From assembly GCA_029204225.1 (NCBI GenBank), contig CM055112.1, forward strand, positions 133,001 to 193,000: DNA of 60,000 nucleotides, written 5' to 3'. Position 1 is the first letter of the stretch. Every line of letters begins with the position of its first letter. A model generated the notes under the pieces. It ran no database searches. It saw only the letters and a list, made by a program, of their open reading frames with translations, and was not told the DNA's origin. The translations under genes and the position numbers were made by a program. The DNA comes from Diphasiastrum complanatum (taxonomy: Eukaryota > Streptophyta > Lycopodiopsida > Lycopodiales > Lycopodiaceae). Below, one piece after another: positions 22,121 through 33,715 of the stretch.

Positions 22121-23125
22121 TGATGGGAAGTTTGACACAATTAGAAACTCATCCTAATTGTGAGAATAATTATATTCTTCTTGTTGGGAAATGAGACACT
22201 ACCGACATGTTAGTAGGCACTTGTGGAAGACTTGGTGAAATTAGAGCACAGTGTTTAGATCTTATGTCACAACAGATCTATCCGATTAATCGATGAGTTA
22301 GGTGTCAAAGACAACCATAGATACAGAATTAGGAGGCACCAAGGACAGCCTCTTTGATTCATTCAACTTGACACATAAGGAGATTAAAAAGCATTTGATT
22401 CAAAAACAAAAAAGTAGAAACAACAATTACCATTCACATATTATACGATGATTTGAAGAACTTCGAGTATGATTAAGATGTGTTAATGTACATGAAATTG
22501 ATGTAAAAGAAATCTACTAATCAATGTACAAGCCTAGAAGATCAATTTAGAATTAAAATGCTAGTTCAAACAATAAGAATGTCACTTGCTCGATTATCTA
22601 GATCAGATAGATTAGATAGATCATCTGATAATAGAAAGACATTCAATAGTTGTTCTCTACTAAGCTGGAAAGGAAACATTTGCATCTATCTCTTTTTCGA
22701 ATGTGCATTTAAATCTATTTATGTACACAATGTAGTTACTCTATGACACATCAACCTTGGACTAATAGTAAAGTAAAGTGGGCGTGAAGACTCGGTAACA
22801 GTAATGTTAGCTTTGTCATTAGATTCTGACAACTTTTGGAGTGTGTTCGATAGTACAGAGTGTTTGAGTAGTGAGACTAAGAAGGGATGAACCATCTGAT
22901 TGATAGTCGAACTATCAAGTGATTCTGCTTGTTCGGCAGACCTTGCAATAATGTTGTGAATTTTGTCTTTGAAGTTGTGTTTAAATCTACAGGTTCTTCT
23001 CTAAAGCAGGTTCTTGAGTAAATACCCATGTCTGGGAGTCTATTATGGATAGCTGAAAGAAATAACTGGTAGCTAATACAATGACAACTGGATCAAATGG
23101 TTGAAATGGAGTTAGAGATCCAACC
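22121..23125. other. Stretch without a clear gene, possibly LTR of Co-9
   Basis: The right edge directly follows, on the minus strand, the last codons of Co-9 pol and a short purine stretch (GAATTAAAGGG), where a 3' LTR should begin. No second copy exists in the window, so the LTR cannot be delimited. A palindrome-like GATTATCTAGATCAGATAGATTAGATAGATCATC cluster lies near 22600. No coding domain is seen. Confidence 0.3.
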
Positions 23126-23812
23126 CTTTAATTCAACTTCAAACATCTAGATAATCATTAGATTTAGCATCTTTTTGAATAGAAGATGCTTATGCTTAGG
23201 CAAAGCTTTGGTAAAGATATTGGCTACCATGAGATTTGTCAAAAAAATAAATTACATGTACACATTTTATTTGTAATTTCTCTCAAACAAAATGAAATTG
23301 AATTTCTATACATTTAGTCCTAGAATGAAATCATTGATTGAGAGTAAGATGAATGCAGCTGATATTGTCGCAATAGATGGTAGTCGGAGTGTTTTGCTTG
23401 AAGTTCAGATCCTGAAGAAGATGCCTCAACTAGATAGCTTCTTTAATTGCTTGTGTTGAAAATTACATAGTGAACTAGTCCTAGATCTATCATGTCAAAT
23501 TCTTTAGAAAGTTTCAACTTGATATTCTCTAATAGCAAATTAGAATTGTTTAAGAGCAGACAGTCATCTACATAGAGTGCAATAATTATGTATAATGGAC
23601 CTTGATGTTTGATATAGACATTCGATTTAGCATCACTCGAATGAAAATTGATCTAAGATAAATAGTCGTTGATTCATTTGAACCAGGCTCTTGGAGCCTG
23701 CTTCAGCCTATAAAGAGCTTTATGAATCTTACAGACTCAATCTTCCCGACCTTCGACAATGTACCCTTCTGGTTGATGCATATAGATATCTTCCAAAAGT
23801 TCACCTTTGTCT
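23126..23812 (-). pseudogene. Co-9 copia RT and RNase H, internally deleted
   Basis: On the minus strand RT motifs are EDIYMHQPEGYIVEGRED, HKALYRLKQAPRAWFK and an intact LYVDD (about 23565). The frame goes on through EFDMIDLGLVHY and then jumps, near 23460, to the last part of RNase H (QAIKEAIWL, TIYCDNISCIHL, SRTK.IEIQFHF). The deleted part would hold the rest of RT and the first RNase H motifs. Stops replace glutamine or tryptophan codons at several sites. A tail like FTKAL is recognisable near 23210. Confidence 0.75.
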
Positions 23813-24190
23813 TGTCAGTTTTCAAACATTTTCCACCTCCAGTGAGGTCGCCCTACTACTAATGATTTATTGCATCAATTGGCTTACAAATCAATGAACA
23901 AACAAGCATGTTTTAGGCACAAACACCTTCTTGAGAATTTCCTTCTATGAACAATTTAGATTTCCATCAAACTATAGCTCTGATTCTAGCAATAATTCTT
24001 TGTCACAAATATAGTACAATACTTTTTCCAGCCTTTGACAATTTGATGAAACCTCACCTGCTCGGTCTGGCCCAACACAACAAATGACCAACTCCACCGT
24101 TCCTAGACGAACTTCTCCATTCGCTCAAATCGACGTGAATTTGATTCCAATTTTTCACCTTGACCTTGTCCAATGATTACAGTCACTAGG
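23813..24190. other. Possible 5' leader of a Z-family copia, no gene
   Basis: Non-coding sequence between Co-9 RT and the primer site at 24191. Position relative to the Z LTR suggests retroelement leader joined to Co-9 by deletion. The stretch has no second copy to compare. Confidence 0.3.
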
Positions 24191-24452
24191 GTCTGATACC
24201 AAGTCAACAACAGAAACAAAATTATCGATGCAATCACCATAATGTAATATCAAACACTTCAAGACAAGAACGCAAAAGATTGCTCTTCTAAAACTGTATA
24301 TTCACACTATATTTACAAGTACAAGATAAAACTGCTTAAGTAGCGACTATGGGTTAGAGAAAAAACTACCCACTATTTAAAAGCAGGAGAGAGAAAATAG
24401 CCATCAAGAAATGACAAGTAACCGTAATACATATACACGTTCATTATTGTCA
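24191..24452 (-). repeat. Primer site and partial 5' LTR, family Z
   Basis: GGTCTGATACCA (24191-24202) is the complement of a tRNA-iMet primer site with one change. The following 250 bases match the Z LTRs at 18619-18983 and 47656-48022: CATCAAACACTTCAAGACAAGAACGC-like sequence and TACAAGTACAAGATAAAACT. The LTR stops matching at about 24452, so it is truncated. Orientation shows that its element ran leftwards on the minus strand. Confidence 0.75.
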
Positions 24453-24595
24453 CGGTCCTAATGGGGGTTTGGACGATTAGGGGATGACTTGGACGTAGGG
24501 ATCGGGCATAATCTGGATAATAGTCGCGTAGGACCATGGGGTTTCACCCGCATGCGATATTTGCATGTGCGTTGCATCCTAGTATGGGATAGGGT

Positions 24596-25730
24596 TGTTG
24601 GAAAGAGGGGGTGAAGGAAAAATACTTCAAAAAGGAACGAACTCGAATGAAAAATGTTCGTGCGCAGCGGAATAAGCTATCTCTCTCTTTCCTTATGCAT
24701 GACTACGCCTATCAATCTCAAATAGAACATTAGTGATAGAAATCACATTCGATCTGATTACGTAGCCAAACATTAAGCATCAAAACATCAAACAAATAAT
24801 TTGTCATGAACAGCTAGACAAATTATTAGTCGCAAAACTAGTCGCGAAGAGCTAGACTAATAATTAGTCGCGAAAAGCAGACCACCAGACTAAGCAATTA
24901 GAAAGCCAGACAAAATGTAGAAAAGCATTACAATATTGACACAAATCTGAACGCAGAATAAACAGAGCTATAATTAGATTAAGTATAACGAAGTATACAG
25001 GTCAATAATGTAGGTGAGCATAAAACAATAGCGGACGTAACCGCATGCTTCACAAAGCTAATCACACAATTTGTAAAGGTGATGAACCTATTACTGACAA
25101 TACATCTGAAAGAAGAGAATCAATGCGCAAAGGCATCTACAATGTTTGTCTCTAATTACAAGAGTTGTTTCATTCTATCTTCTGTTCACTTCGTCCTTGA
25201 ATACAGAGATGGTATTCAATATATATCTGATTGCACAGTGCATGGAACGAGCATGAGGAAGCCGCGACATCAGGTTTCGCTAAAAATGACACTGATGAAA
25301 ATGTGAAAAACACAACACTCCATTAAAATGCCTTGGAAAATAATCTACAAGGTACCTTCGCCTTTCCATAAGGGCACCTTTGGCTATTGTAGAGCACCTT
25401 TGGCATTTGTAGGGCACCTTCGGTATTTCTAGGGCAATGTTGCCTTACTCGCCTTTTTTGTCTGTTCAAATTTGCTTGTATTTATGCAAACTGTCGCTTT
25501 TCTGGAAGTGTCGCCAATACTTGGTTGGTCAGGGTGGCCCGAAGGTAAAGAAGCGACAGTGCATTTTTCGCCTGTGGGAATTCCCGAGTAAAAATGCAGA
25601 CAGTCGCGTTTTTTGCCTGTCTCATTTTACATGTAAATATGCAGACTGTGCGACAACATGAGTAAAATTGTAGCATGAATGGCGGCAGATTAAAATGGGA
25701 TTTAGGAGAGTAGAGGAGATAAATCCAACA
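24596..25730 (-). repeat. 3' LTR of copia Co-2, family X
   Basis: The minus strand begins TGTTGGATTTATCTCC and ends CTCTTTCCAACA, 1135 bases with a 7-base terminal inverted repeat (TGTTGGA/TCCAACA is near perfect). It aligns with 6472-7539. It is preceded by the purine tract at 25731-25740. Inside are three tandem variants of GGGCACCTTTGGC/GGCACCTTCGG at about 25370-25430. Confidence 0.85.
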
Positions 25731-27002
25731 CCCCCTCTTAATCTGGATCCGTGAATGCCTTGATCTTCAGACAAAGCAATGCACAAAATTTGTTGTGTGC
25801 ATTAACACTTATTGCTTTCATGAATATGTCTGCAACCATGTCTTGCATTCTGCAGTACGTTAAGCTCACCTTCTTGTTGAGAACTTTGCCCCTGATGTAG
25901 TGATATTTGATTTCAATGTGCTTACTCCTAGAGTTAAATCTAGGGTTGGCCGATAAGGCAATAGCACTCTAATTATCACATAATAAGATTGTAGGGTTGT
26001 ACTGATACAGATTAATGTCTGACAATAAATTTTTCAACCAAAACGCTTCCTTAATAGATTGAGAAGCAGCAATGTATTCTGCTTCTGTAGAAGAAAGTGT
26101 GATAGAGGTTTGCTTACAAGTGTTCCATGAGATAGGACCGTCGTTGAAGAAGAATGTAAATCCAGATGTGGACTTATGATTGTCTACATCTCCTCCCCAG
26201 CTTGCATCAGAATATCCACTGAGCTGATGAAGATTGTCGTTGCTGACTTCTCCATAGCAGATGCACTGGTCCATGGTAGCTCGAATATACCTCATGACTC
26301 TTATGAGAGCCTTCCAATGGGTGATGCCAGGATTAGCCATATATTGACTGAGTGAGCTTACTGTAGAAGAGATGTCAGGTCTTGTATAGACCATTGCGTA
26401 CATGAGAGATCCAAGTATCGATTGATAAGGATACTCTCTCATCTGCTCCTCTTCCTACTTGGTCTGGAGACATTGGTCCTTTGACAAACGCAGGCCTGGA
26501 TCCATCGGTGAGTGAGCTAACTTACAATTCATCAGATTATATCTATCAATACATTGTGAAGATACCTTTGCTGAGTGATATAAATCAGTCGTCCCGCTCT
26601 GTCTCTGCAAATTTGAATGCCTAGATAGAAGTGAGCTTCACCCAGGTCAATCATGTTGAACTCAGAAAACAACATCTGTTTAAAATCCTTAACCAAATTG
26701 TTATTGTTGTTGAATAGCAACATATCATCCACATATAAGGTGATGATAATGAAGGATTGCTGCACTGACTTAAAATAAACGTTGCAATCAGTAGTGCTTG
26801 GTTGGAAACCTTGTTCGATGAGGAATGTGTTAATCCTCTGAAACCAAGCTTTGGCAGATTGTTTCAAGCCGTAAAGTGCCTTATGGGATTTTAAGACATG
26901 ATTCTCCATACCTTCTAGAATGTATCCTTCAGGATGGATCATGTAGATCTCTTCTTGTATAGCTCCATTTAGATAAGTTGTTTGTACATCAAGTTCATGC
27001 AC
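25731..27002 (-). pseudogene. Co-2 RT and RNase H
   Basis: This is the same subfamily as Co-1. RT (26532-27002) runs from LDVQTTYLNGAIQEEIYM through HKALYGLKQSAKAWF and an intact YVDD. RNase H (25969-26442) has intact acidic motifs YSDASW, SSTEAEYIAAS and LLCDN, followed by a stop where Co-1 continues CDNQSAIA. The C-terminal tail continues in the same frame to the purine tract. Stops at about 26450 and 26530 break the frame. It is better preserved than Co-1 at the RNase H glutamate. Confidence 0.9.
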
Positions 27003-27955
27003 CTCAAGGGCAGCTGCAGCATATGATAGGAGGGCTCAAATCGATGAATGCTTGACTACTGGACTGAAAGTCTCACTGTAGTCAACGTTGGGGATCTGAG
27101 TGAATCCTCGTGCCTTCCTTCAATCAATTGCTCCATTGGCATTGTACTTGATCTTAAAGATCCATTTGCAGTCAATGATATTGCAGCCAATAGGAGCTTC
27201 AACCAATGACCACATCTAGTTCTTGATCAAAGAGGAATAGTCTCTGTCCATGGCTTCTCTCCAGAGATCAGAGTCTGGTAGGCTAAGTGCCTCTTCGACT
27301 ATTGTTAGTCCTTGTATCAAGAGACATGCACAGGAGTATACCTTGTAGGCTGTGTGCGCACTCGGCTTGATCTTCTGGGAGGAATTGAGTGATGGACCAC
27401 TCTTGGGACTTGTTGTTGGGTAGCAACAATCTCTTCATATGACTCATTGTCAAATAGTGGATCGACGATGGACACGCTCAAGCCTGAAGCTCGGATTGTC
27501 ATGTCAATGGTAGGTGATGAAGGTTCTCCTGGAACAATAGCTTTGCCTTTGATGTCGATGAACTAATCCTCGATACAAACTATATCCCGGCTGTACAAGA
27601 TTTGCTGGGTATCAAGATCATGCAGCTTGTATGTGTTATCAGATGAAGTATATCCAATCAGGATTGTCTTGAGACCTTGGAAGTTGAATTTCTTCCTCGT
27701 GTCTTTCGGGATCTGTGCATAGGTGACTCATCCAAACACTCGTAGGTTCTTCACAGAAGGCTTAGAGCTTGTCCACACCTCATGGGGTGTTCTGCCGGAG
27801 AGGGCCTTGTTTGAACATCTGTTCTGGACGTTTCTTGAAAGAGTCAAACACTTCAAATTTTTTCTATAAGTAGTATATTGTTGTCGTCTGGCTGTAGTCA
27901 TCAATGAACATCAGGAAATACCTCGATCTTGAGAGCGAATCAACTTTAGTGCAAT
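27003..27955 (-). pseudogene. Co-2 integrase remnants and linker
   Basis: On the minus strand, from right to left: RYFLMFIDDYSQ near 27900, which is the early integrase core; then an abrupt join near 27836 to QNRCSNKALSGRTPHEVW and KNLRVFG; then the linker (27317-27502) and the start of RT (LVARGF region lost). The second catalytic aspartate and the glutamate are deleted. Frame breaks are frequent. Co-1 also has a deletion inside integrase, but with different end points. Confidence 0.75.
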
Positions 27956-28216
27956 AGACAAAACCAACCAACCAATCATAGATCTACTCTGATCTAGCCC
28001 CCACGCGCTAGGAAATTTGGCAAATCACAAAGATAGGAAGCGCTTACTAATATGATACCATAACGGTCATAGACTCTCAATGAATCTCATGGACACGGGA
28101 GAGAGTATATATAGAATGGAGAACCCACCCCGTCTGCCCATGCACTATGTCCACATGTAAGCATACTATCAAGCCATGCTAAACTCCCATGCAAAAGCAC
28201 ACTGCATGTACCCCTT

Positions 28217-28372
28217 GTTGGATTTATCTCCTCTACTCTCCTAAATCCTATGTTAATCTGCCTCCATTCATGCTGCTGTATTTTTACTTGTGTTGTCGCA
28301 CAGTCTGCATATTTACATGTAAAATAAGACAGGCGAAAAATGTGACTATCTGCATTTTTACTCGGGAATTTA
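28217..28372 (+). repeat. Fragment of family X LTR in opposite orientation
   Basis: TGTTGGATTTATCTCCTCTAC opens a 156-base match to the first part of the Co-2 LTR, now on the plus strand. It ends at ACTCGGGAATT, where Gy-C sequence begins. It forms an inverted pair with 24596-25730. Just before it (27956-28216) lies unassigned sequence with a GATACCA that may be an old primer site. Confidence 0.75.
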
Positions 28373-29960
28373 TTAACTCTTTCTTTAACAGGTGATGATT
28401 GTTTATGTTGTTTGTATTTTCTTTTCTTTTTGGATTCTGAAACATGCCGTATTTGACTTTGCCTATTCTTTTTGGCTTCACTTCGGGGGGATACCTTATT
28501 AACTTGAAAATAGGCCAAGCAGAGTCTTATGTACATAACTTGATATTCTGTACCACGTCATCTTTAGTCTGACCTTCTTTATTGATATCACGCTTAACAT
28601 ATTTCACCATCATTTTCTTGATTGGTGGTTTAGGACATTCAAAAGTAATATGGCCTTCTCCTTGACAATTTCCACATAATGGTACATAACCAATTTGTCT
28701 TTTGGATTCAAGACATTCTGTTGAATAATGCGCTGGTGCTCCACAATTGTAGTAGGTAGCATTATTTCTACCCATAAAATTAGTAGGCTTTGATTGAGAT
28801 GGTACAAATTGGGATAATACAAACTTCTAGACTAGAACAAACTTCTTTTGTTGATTTCTAGGATTAAAATTTGTTCCTTGATTAGTGTTCCTCGTGTTTT
28901 GAACTTGAATTTCGTACACATGATAGTTTGTTTCAACCTCCATAAGATATACCAATTCTTTATCTGTTTTTGCAATGATGATGCCCTTCCTGCTTGCATT
29001 TAGTAAACCATATGTTGACTTACCAATTATGGTAGCAGATCTTCTCTTATTCATAGGCTGAAGAAGCTAAACTTTAAGTTTATCAAATTTCTTACTTAAA
29101 TCCGGTACTTCCCTCTTCCATATGCTCTTCTGCTTTTGTTCAGACTTCTTCAAATCTTCATTCTTTTTCTAATCCTTAGAATGTCAATTGTGTTGCTTTT
29201 TCGATCTTTCATCTTCACTTGAACTGGAGCTCAATTCTGAACTTGAACTCAAAGAAGAACTCAAGTCTGAGTTGGAACTACTACTTGAGTCATTAGAAGA
29301 TGACGAGGCATGTTTTTTCTTTTTAGACAAAGAATGTTTATATAGATCTTTGACTTCTAGATATTTTAGAGGTTTCATAATTCTCAACAGTTGATATAAC
29401 ATGTTCCAGTGCATCAGTTGGTCCTTGCCTACAATATCTATCTATTCTTTTAGGTAGCCCTCCCAAGAACCATTCAATCTGCATAGCAATAGGATACTGT
29501 CCTGTGTCAATTGACCAATAACCTTCTTGACCCTTCTCGTATATTTCTGTAAAGAATCTTTTTCTTTCTTTCTTATCAAATTTAATTGAGAAAGAATTCG
29601 AGTGGAATAACCAATCTCTCGAAATTGCCTCAAGAACTGGTTCTTCAAGTAAGTCCAAGTGGAAACCAAAGCTGGTTCAATTTGATTGAACCATGTTCTC
29701 ACCTCCTTCCTTAATAAGCCAAGAAAAATTCTTAGCTTGTCCGCATCCATACTTTTCTTATTGCTGACCGCTATTGACTCGAACTGGGACACATAGCTAT
29801 CAACATCCTCAAAGGCTTTCCCATAAAATAGTCATACCAAATCTTTGAGAAAGTAGATGTTGGGGCCGCCATATCGTCCAGATCAACGTCACCTAGGTCT
29901 GAATGGGGTGGGCTAGATGATTTGTCCTTTTTAGATTGGGTTCTGATGTCGGAGGCTCCT
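28373..29960 (-). pseudogene. Gy-C gypsy gag with zinc knuckles, decayed
   Basis: On the minus strand the capsid part (29338-29960) resembles Gy-A: YVSQFESIAVSNKKSMDADKLRIFLGL, then FLRQFREIGYSTRIL. A frameshift near 29815 separates the likely start (MAAPTSTFSKIWYDYF) from it. A Ser-rich linker lies at 29184-29330. Further on are a conserved basic segment (28827-29054) and two zinc knuckles (28680-28770): YNCGAPAHYSTEC with the first cysteine changed to tyrosine, then CGNCQGEGHITFEC, complete. The sequence ends in a Lys-rich tail at about 28373, where an X LTR fragment joins. Protease and pol are absent here. Confidence 0.85.
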
Positions 29961-30592
29961 TGTTATCGATTCTTAGCTCACATGATTGCATACGTCACTG
30001 GTTCTGTACACACGATTAGTATCTGCAAATCTTCACAGCTTTATCTAGAATCAATAGCTCTTCCTTTATAAATCCAGCGATTAGTCCAGAAGATGTTGCA
30101 ATTCGACCTTCCGCTTACACTTTTCAGTCTAACAGAATGGCTGAACGCATTATCGGCAGAGGTGGTTGACTCATTCAAAGACATGTGATTATGTTACTTG
30201 ATGTCGATGAAGAATCCAACATCACGTAATTTGAAAATTCTCCTCTCGTGAACTATTTTACGAATGTCAAAGAGGTTTCTTCTAGAGAGCCTGAGCCACC
30301 TACGCCATCAAAGGCTATTAATCTGTTGCTTCAAGATCTTGCAGTGTTCAAACTATTGACAATCTTATTGATAATCTGCGCGAGTTTATATGTATACAGT
30401 TAATCATGTCATTGTAGTACAGAATCCCTTTGATGTAGCAATTTTTTCTATACAAATATATATACAAAATAGCTCTATTATTACTACGTCTTTGGATTCA
30501 GATTTTGTTGCAACATTGCTTTTTTATGGCCATGCATAATTTGCAATTGCTCTCACAATGGTTTGATAACAATCTTCATGTCGCCTGGGCCA
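29961..30592. other. No assigned gene, weak coding signal
   Basis: The plus strand at 30075-30350 reads with few stops (for example SAYTFQSNRMAERIIGRGG), but no family is recognised. The region sits between Gy-C gag and a gypsy RT/RNase H scrap, so rearranged retroelement is the simplest reading. Confidence 0.2.
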
Positions 30593-30787
30593 TCAAAATT
30601 CTGCTTCTACATTTAAAAGATTCTCAAGAACCGTAATCTTCTGTTCAACCAAAGGAATGAATATTCTAAAGTAGCCAACTTGTCCAAGAAATAATCTAAG
30701 TGAGTCTCTATCTTGTATGAAGAAACAAAATGTTTCTAGTGCCAAAGCTTTGCTAGCTTTCAATCCTGAATTTTTGACAAAAGACAC
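30593..30787 (-). pseudogene. Gypsy RT-RNase H junction fragment
   Basis: The minus frame contains LRLFLGQVGYFRIFIP and LENLLNVEAEF. This corresponds to the conserved LRxFLGxxGYYRRFI motif at the RT/RNase H boundary of Ty3/gypsy pol (compare Gy-B at about 36330). Only about 40 codons are recognisable. It lies upstream of Gy-C gag in the same orientation, which is the wrong order for one element, so it comes from another copy or from a rearrangement. Confidence 0.6.
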
Positions 30788-30790
30788 GAC

Positions 30791-31186
30791 TCAACACGAT
30801 TGACACGACATGAAATCAGTCGTGCTCCTCAAAGGATCAAGAAGATCAGGCAAGTACCATGGGGTACAAGTATTTGATCAAACATCATGACATCAGCAGA
30901 AGTACTCTAGATCGTGGCTAATCTGCCACTCTTGTAATTCGTGATTAGTTGTAGATGTTTAATCTTTCTAATCTAGAAGTTACACGACATGACACAAAAT
31001 TGTTCGCGAACTATATACTTTCTGTTTGATGCATAATAAAGCAAGCAAGACAAAAGACGAAATTATACAGAATACATATCCGCCTGTGAGCGAGACAATT
31101 TTGTAGAAAATTTCTTTGAGACATTTTGAATCACATTCTTTGAACCACTACATATGATCTTTATCATTAGTAAAACCACTTCCGAT
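30791..31186. other. Leader-like region before Gy-C primer site
   Basis: Non-coding. It lies between a gypsy fragment and a tRNA-Asp-type primer site on the minus strand, where the untranslated leader of a gypsy element would be. Confidence 0.3.
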
Positions 31187-31205
31187 CCTCGACAACGGCG
31201 TCAAG
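31187..31205 (-). other. Decayed tRNA-Asp primer site, probably Gy-C
   Basis: The minus strand reads TGACGCCGTTGTCGAGGAT, three transitions away from the perfect tRNA-Asp primer site. Gy-A and Gy-B carry versions of the same site. Orientation agrees with Gy-C gag, about 1.2 kb downstream. Confidence 0.6.
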
Positions 31206-33514
31206 ATTCAAATCATGTTGTAACTTCGTAACTCATATATATTGTGCAGTATAAATGATATTGTTCTCCACAAGGATCAAAATTATGGCTAGTACTATGT
31301 GTAAAGCTCTTATGTAGTGAAATATATTATTAACTATTCATCAATAGATGTTTAATCAGGTAGCCAGTACTGCCCATTGTTCAGATTTTGAATGTTTATT
31401 CAAATTGCATATATCTCCAATGCATTTATGATCTAATGCATACAACCTTTCATGATCGGCACTGTATCGAATTGGATTTGTTACCAATTACCCAAGCCAT
31501 GACAACATATCCATATAGTTCCGATGTTATATGTTTAGTGAGCTGATTTAGTAGTTAAGCCACACATAGAAATGTATCGGAGAATCAACGCCTCCCAACA
31601 TTCTACTCATCAGTTCAAAAACAGACAATTGTACTGTATAGAAAACATTGAAATACTTGTTGCAGCCTAATTTGGATTGGAAAATCTATGTACTATAGTA
31701 TGCATTCATCACGTTATATTCAATAACACTTAAATGTGTTGGAAATAAAACTCACAATTTTCTCCTTAGTGATACGATTTCTATTTCAAGATTCTTCCTG
31801 CACATTTATGATCATTGATCTAGGGTCAGATGCAACCTTGTTAGGTTCTATGTCTGTTCATCTGATACCTGTAGGAATGACAGAAGAGAAACTACTTGAA
31901 AGACGACTACATCGGGCTTTTGGCTAATCTTCATCCATGTATTAAAGACTAAAGGGTAACAAATCCTATTCTTTTCACATTTGAATGTCAAGTTCAAAAA
32001 TTTGAATAACACTGAAAACTTGTCCATCTTCAACAACTTCAACAAATCAGTCTTCTCTATCAGTCTACAGAAACACACTTTTTTTGCAAGAGACTGTAGA
32101 AATGAACTGATTGTCACACAGTTCGTATTTTTCCAAAATGTGAAAAATTCAAAATGTGACTATTTCGACATCAGGTTCATCTCCTTTGCTTTTTCTCAAA
32201 ATAAGAAAATTGCGAAGTACATGACAAACTCATCCACGTCAATGATCACGGGTCACCTGACTCATGTACACCCTGTACAAATGTCGTTGTACTTTAAATA
32301 TCTCTCAAGTACAACAAAGTACATAGTTAAAATTAAACTAGTCTTGTAATTATAGATTAGAAATACATTTCTTGTAATTACAAGGATGCTGGTTAGAAAT
32401 ACATCTCTAGCTCACATCAATCTTTTATGCTTCATGATGCAAACTAATTCGTCAAAGCGAAAGATATTTAGCATCCAAGTTACTTCTCCTTTTTGGCTGT
32501 AACAATCAGTGTTGTTCGAAATTTCTGTGTAATATACAAACAACACGTTCTTTCTATGTGTATCTAACGTCGATACATGTTTTGTGATTTGATTACACTT
32601 TCCTATTGATAGTTCACGCTCGTTTACTTACTCTGATAAGATCACGGACGTCTATGAATCCTTGGAATCTGATCAGACGACAACTGTCTTTGATGCTTGA
32701 GAAACTAGCATTATCATAGTGCACTATCACTTAAAATTCTGTACTAAACTTCATACTAAAACTAATTTATGTTAATTCCACACCTTGTCTAATCTCTTCG
32801 GTGGATTGTACTCATGTTTGTTTGAGTATAAATTATTACACGATCCTATTGGTGAGGTATGTATGAGACTCAAGATGTAACCACAAGGTTGCACCTTCAA
32901 AGGAAGTTATGTACCCCGATTCTACAACCATCACTTCTCACATCAGTAGTCAGCCATCTTTAGCAATGATTTGGAGGAGTTACCACTGTTAGAGCATGCT
33001 AGATTGATTTCTACTCAAAACTCAACATTTTTGCATATGTAGAATTGATCTTTTGTAGGTCAAAACTCAATATAGGGTTATATACTTGAGGAATTATGAA
33101 TTCTTACTTTTCTTACTAGATTTGGGTGATTTTTGATGCATTATGGTGGTCTCATTAGAGACTACAAGATTCTATATCAAGTTTTAGGCAATTGCATGTA
33201 GAAATTGGAAGATTCAATTTTTTGTCATTTTGTCAAAATCCTAATTTTGATTGGATCTCTATTTTTTGAAGTTTTTGGACTTTAATAGAGTTTATTTCAA
33301 TCTTAGGAAGTGGCAAGATTCAGTAGATTGTAGATAGATCATATGTTGATCAAGAATTCTATATTCTATGTATTGGATTTGCTAGTAATAGTGCTAGAAG
33401 AGAATTGAGAGGTTCCATATCTTTGTGATTTCTTCTTGACTTCATTTGTTGACATTCAAGAGAGTGCTTTGTGCATTGAAACAAGTTGAAAGGAGAAGAT
33501 CAGGTCACTTCAAC
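31206..33514. other. AT-rich stretch, probable Gy-C 5' LTR then unassigned
   Basis: If 31187-31205 is a primer site, the adjoining sequence should be the minus-strand 5' LTR. Its far end cannot be set, because no second copy is present. Short frames at 31736, 31848 and 31981 show no domain. The part from about 32985 may be LTR or leader of the copia whose gag starts at 33515. Confidence 0.3.
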
Positions 33515-33708
33515 ATGGCTACAAGTGGAGGCTTTATGTTGGAGAGCAATACTAGGCTTACCTCAATCAACTATTCTATTTGGAAGGTGAGGACGGAGTC
33601 CTTATTGGAGATGAATGAGTTGATGGAGATTGTTGCAGGTGTGGAGGAGAGGCCTCAAGCACCTCAAGATCAAGTGAGGTATGACAAGAGAGCAAAAAGC
33701 TCTACACA
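33515..33708 (+). pseudogene. Ty1/copia gag N-terminal fragment
   Basis: From ATG 33515 the frame reads LTSINYSIWKVRTESLLEMNEL and EERPQAPQDQVRYDKRAK. This is the start of a copia gag (DUF4219/UBN2 type: NYxxWKxRxExLL, then a WExV-like stretch). It runs open for 65 codons and is cut where the Gy-B LTR begins. The gag middle at 1-112, just before Gy-A, would be a natural continuation. Confidence 0.75.
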
Positions 33709-33715
33709 ACTCATA

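Noticed and set aside
25370-25430. Tandem GGGCACCTTTGGC motifs considered as a CRISPR-like or regulatory array
   Set aside because: Only three imperfect units of about 20 bases with no regular spacers, inside an X LTR; similar words occur in the Co-1 LTR.
29188-29394. Plus-strand Leu/Glu-rich frame resembling a leucine zipper
   Set aside because: It is the antisense of the Ser-rich gag linker of Gy-C; Ser codons read backwards give Glu and Leu-rich strings.
31736-32349. Several short frames in the AT-rich stretch
   Set aside because: Overlapping on both strands, no motif, and probably within a gypsy LTR.
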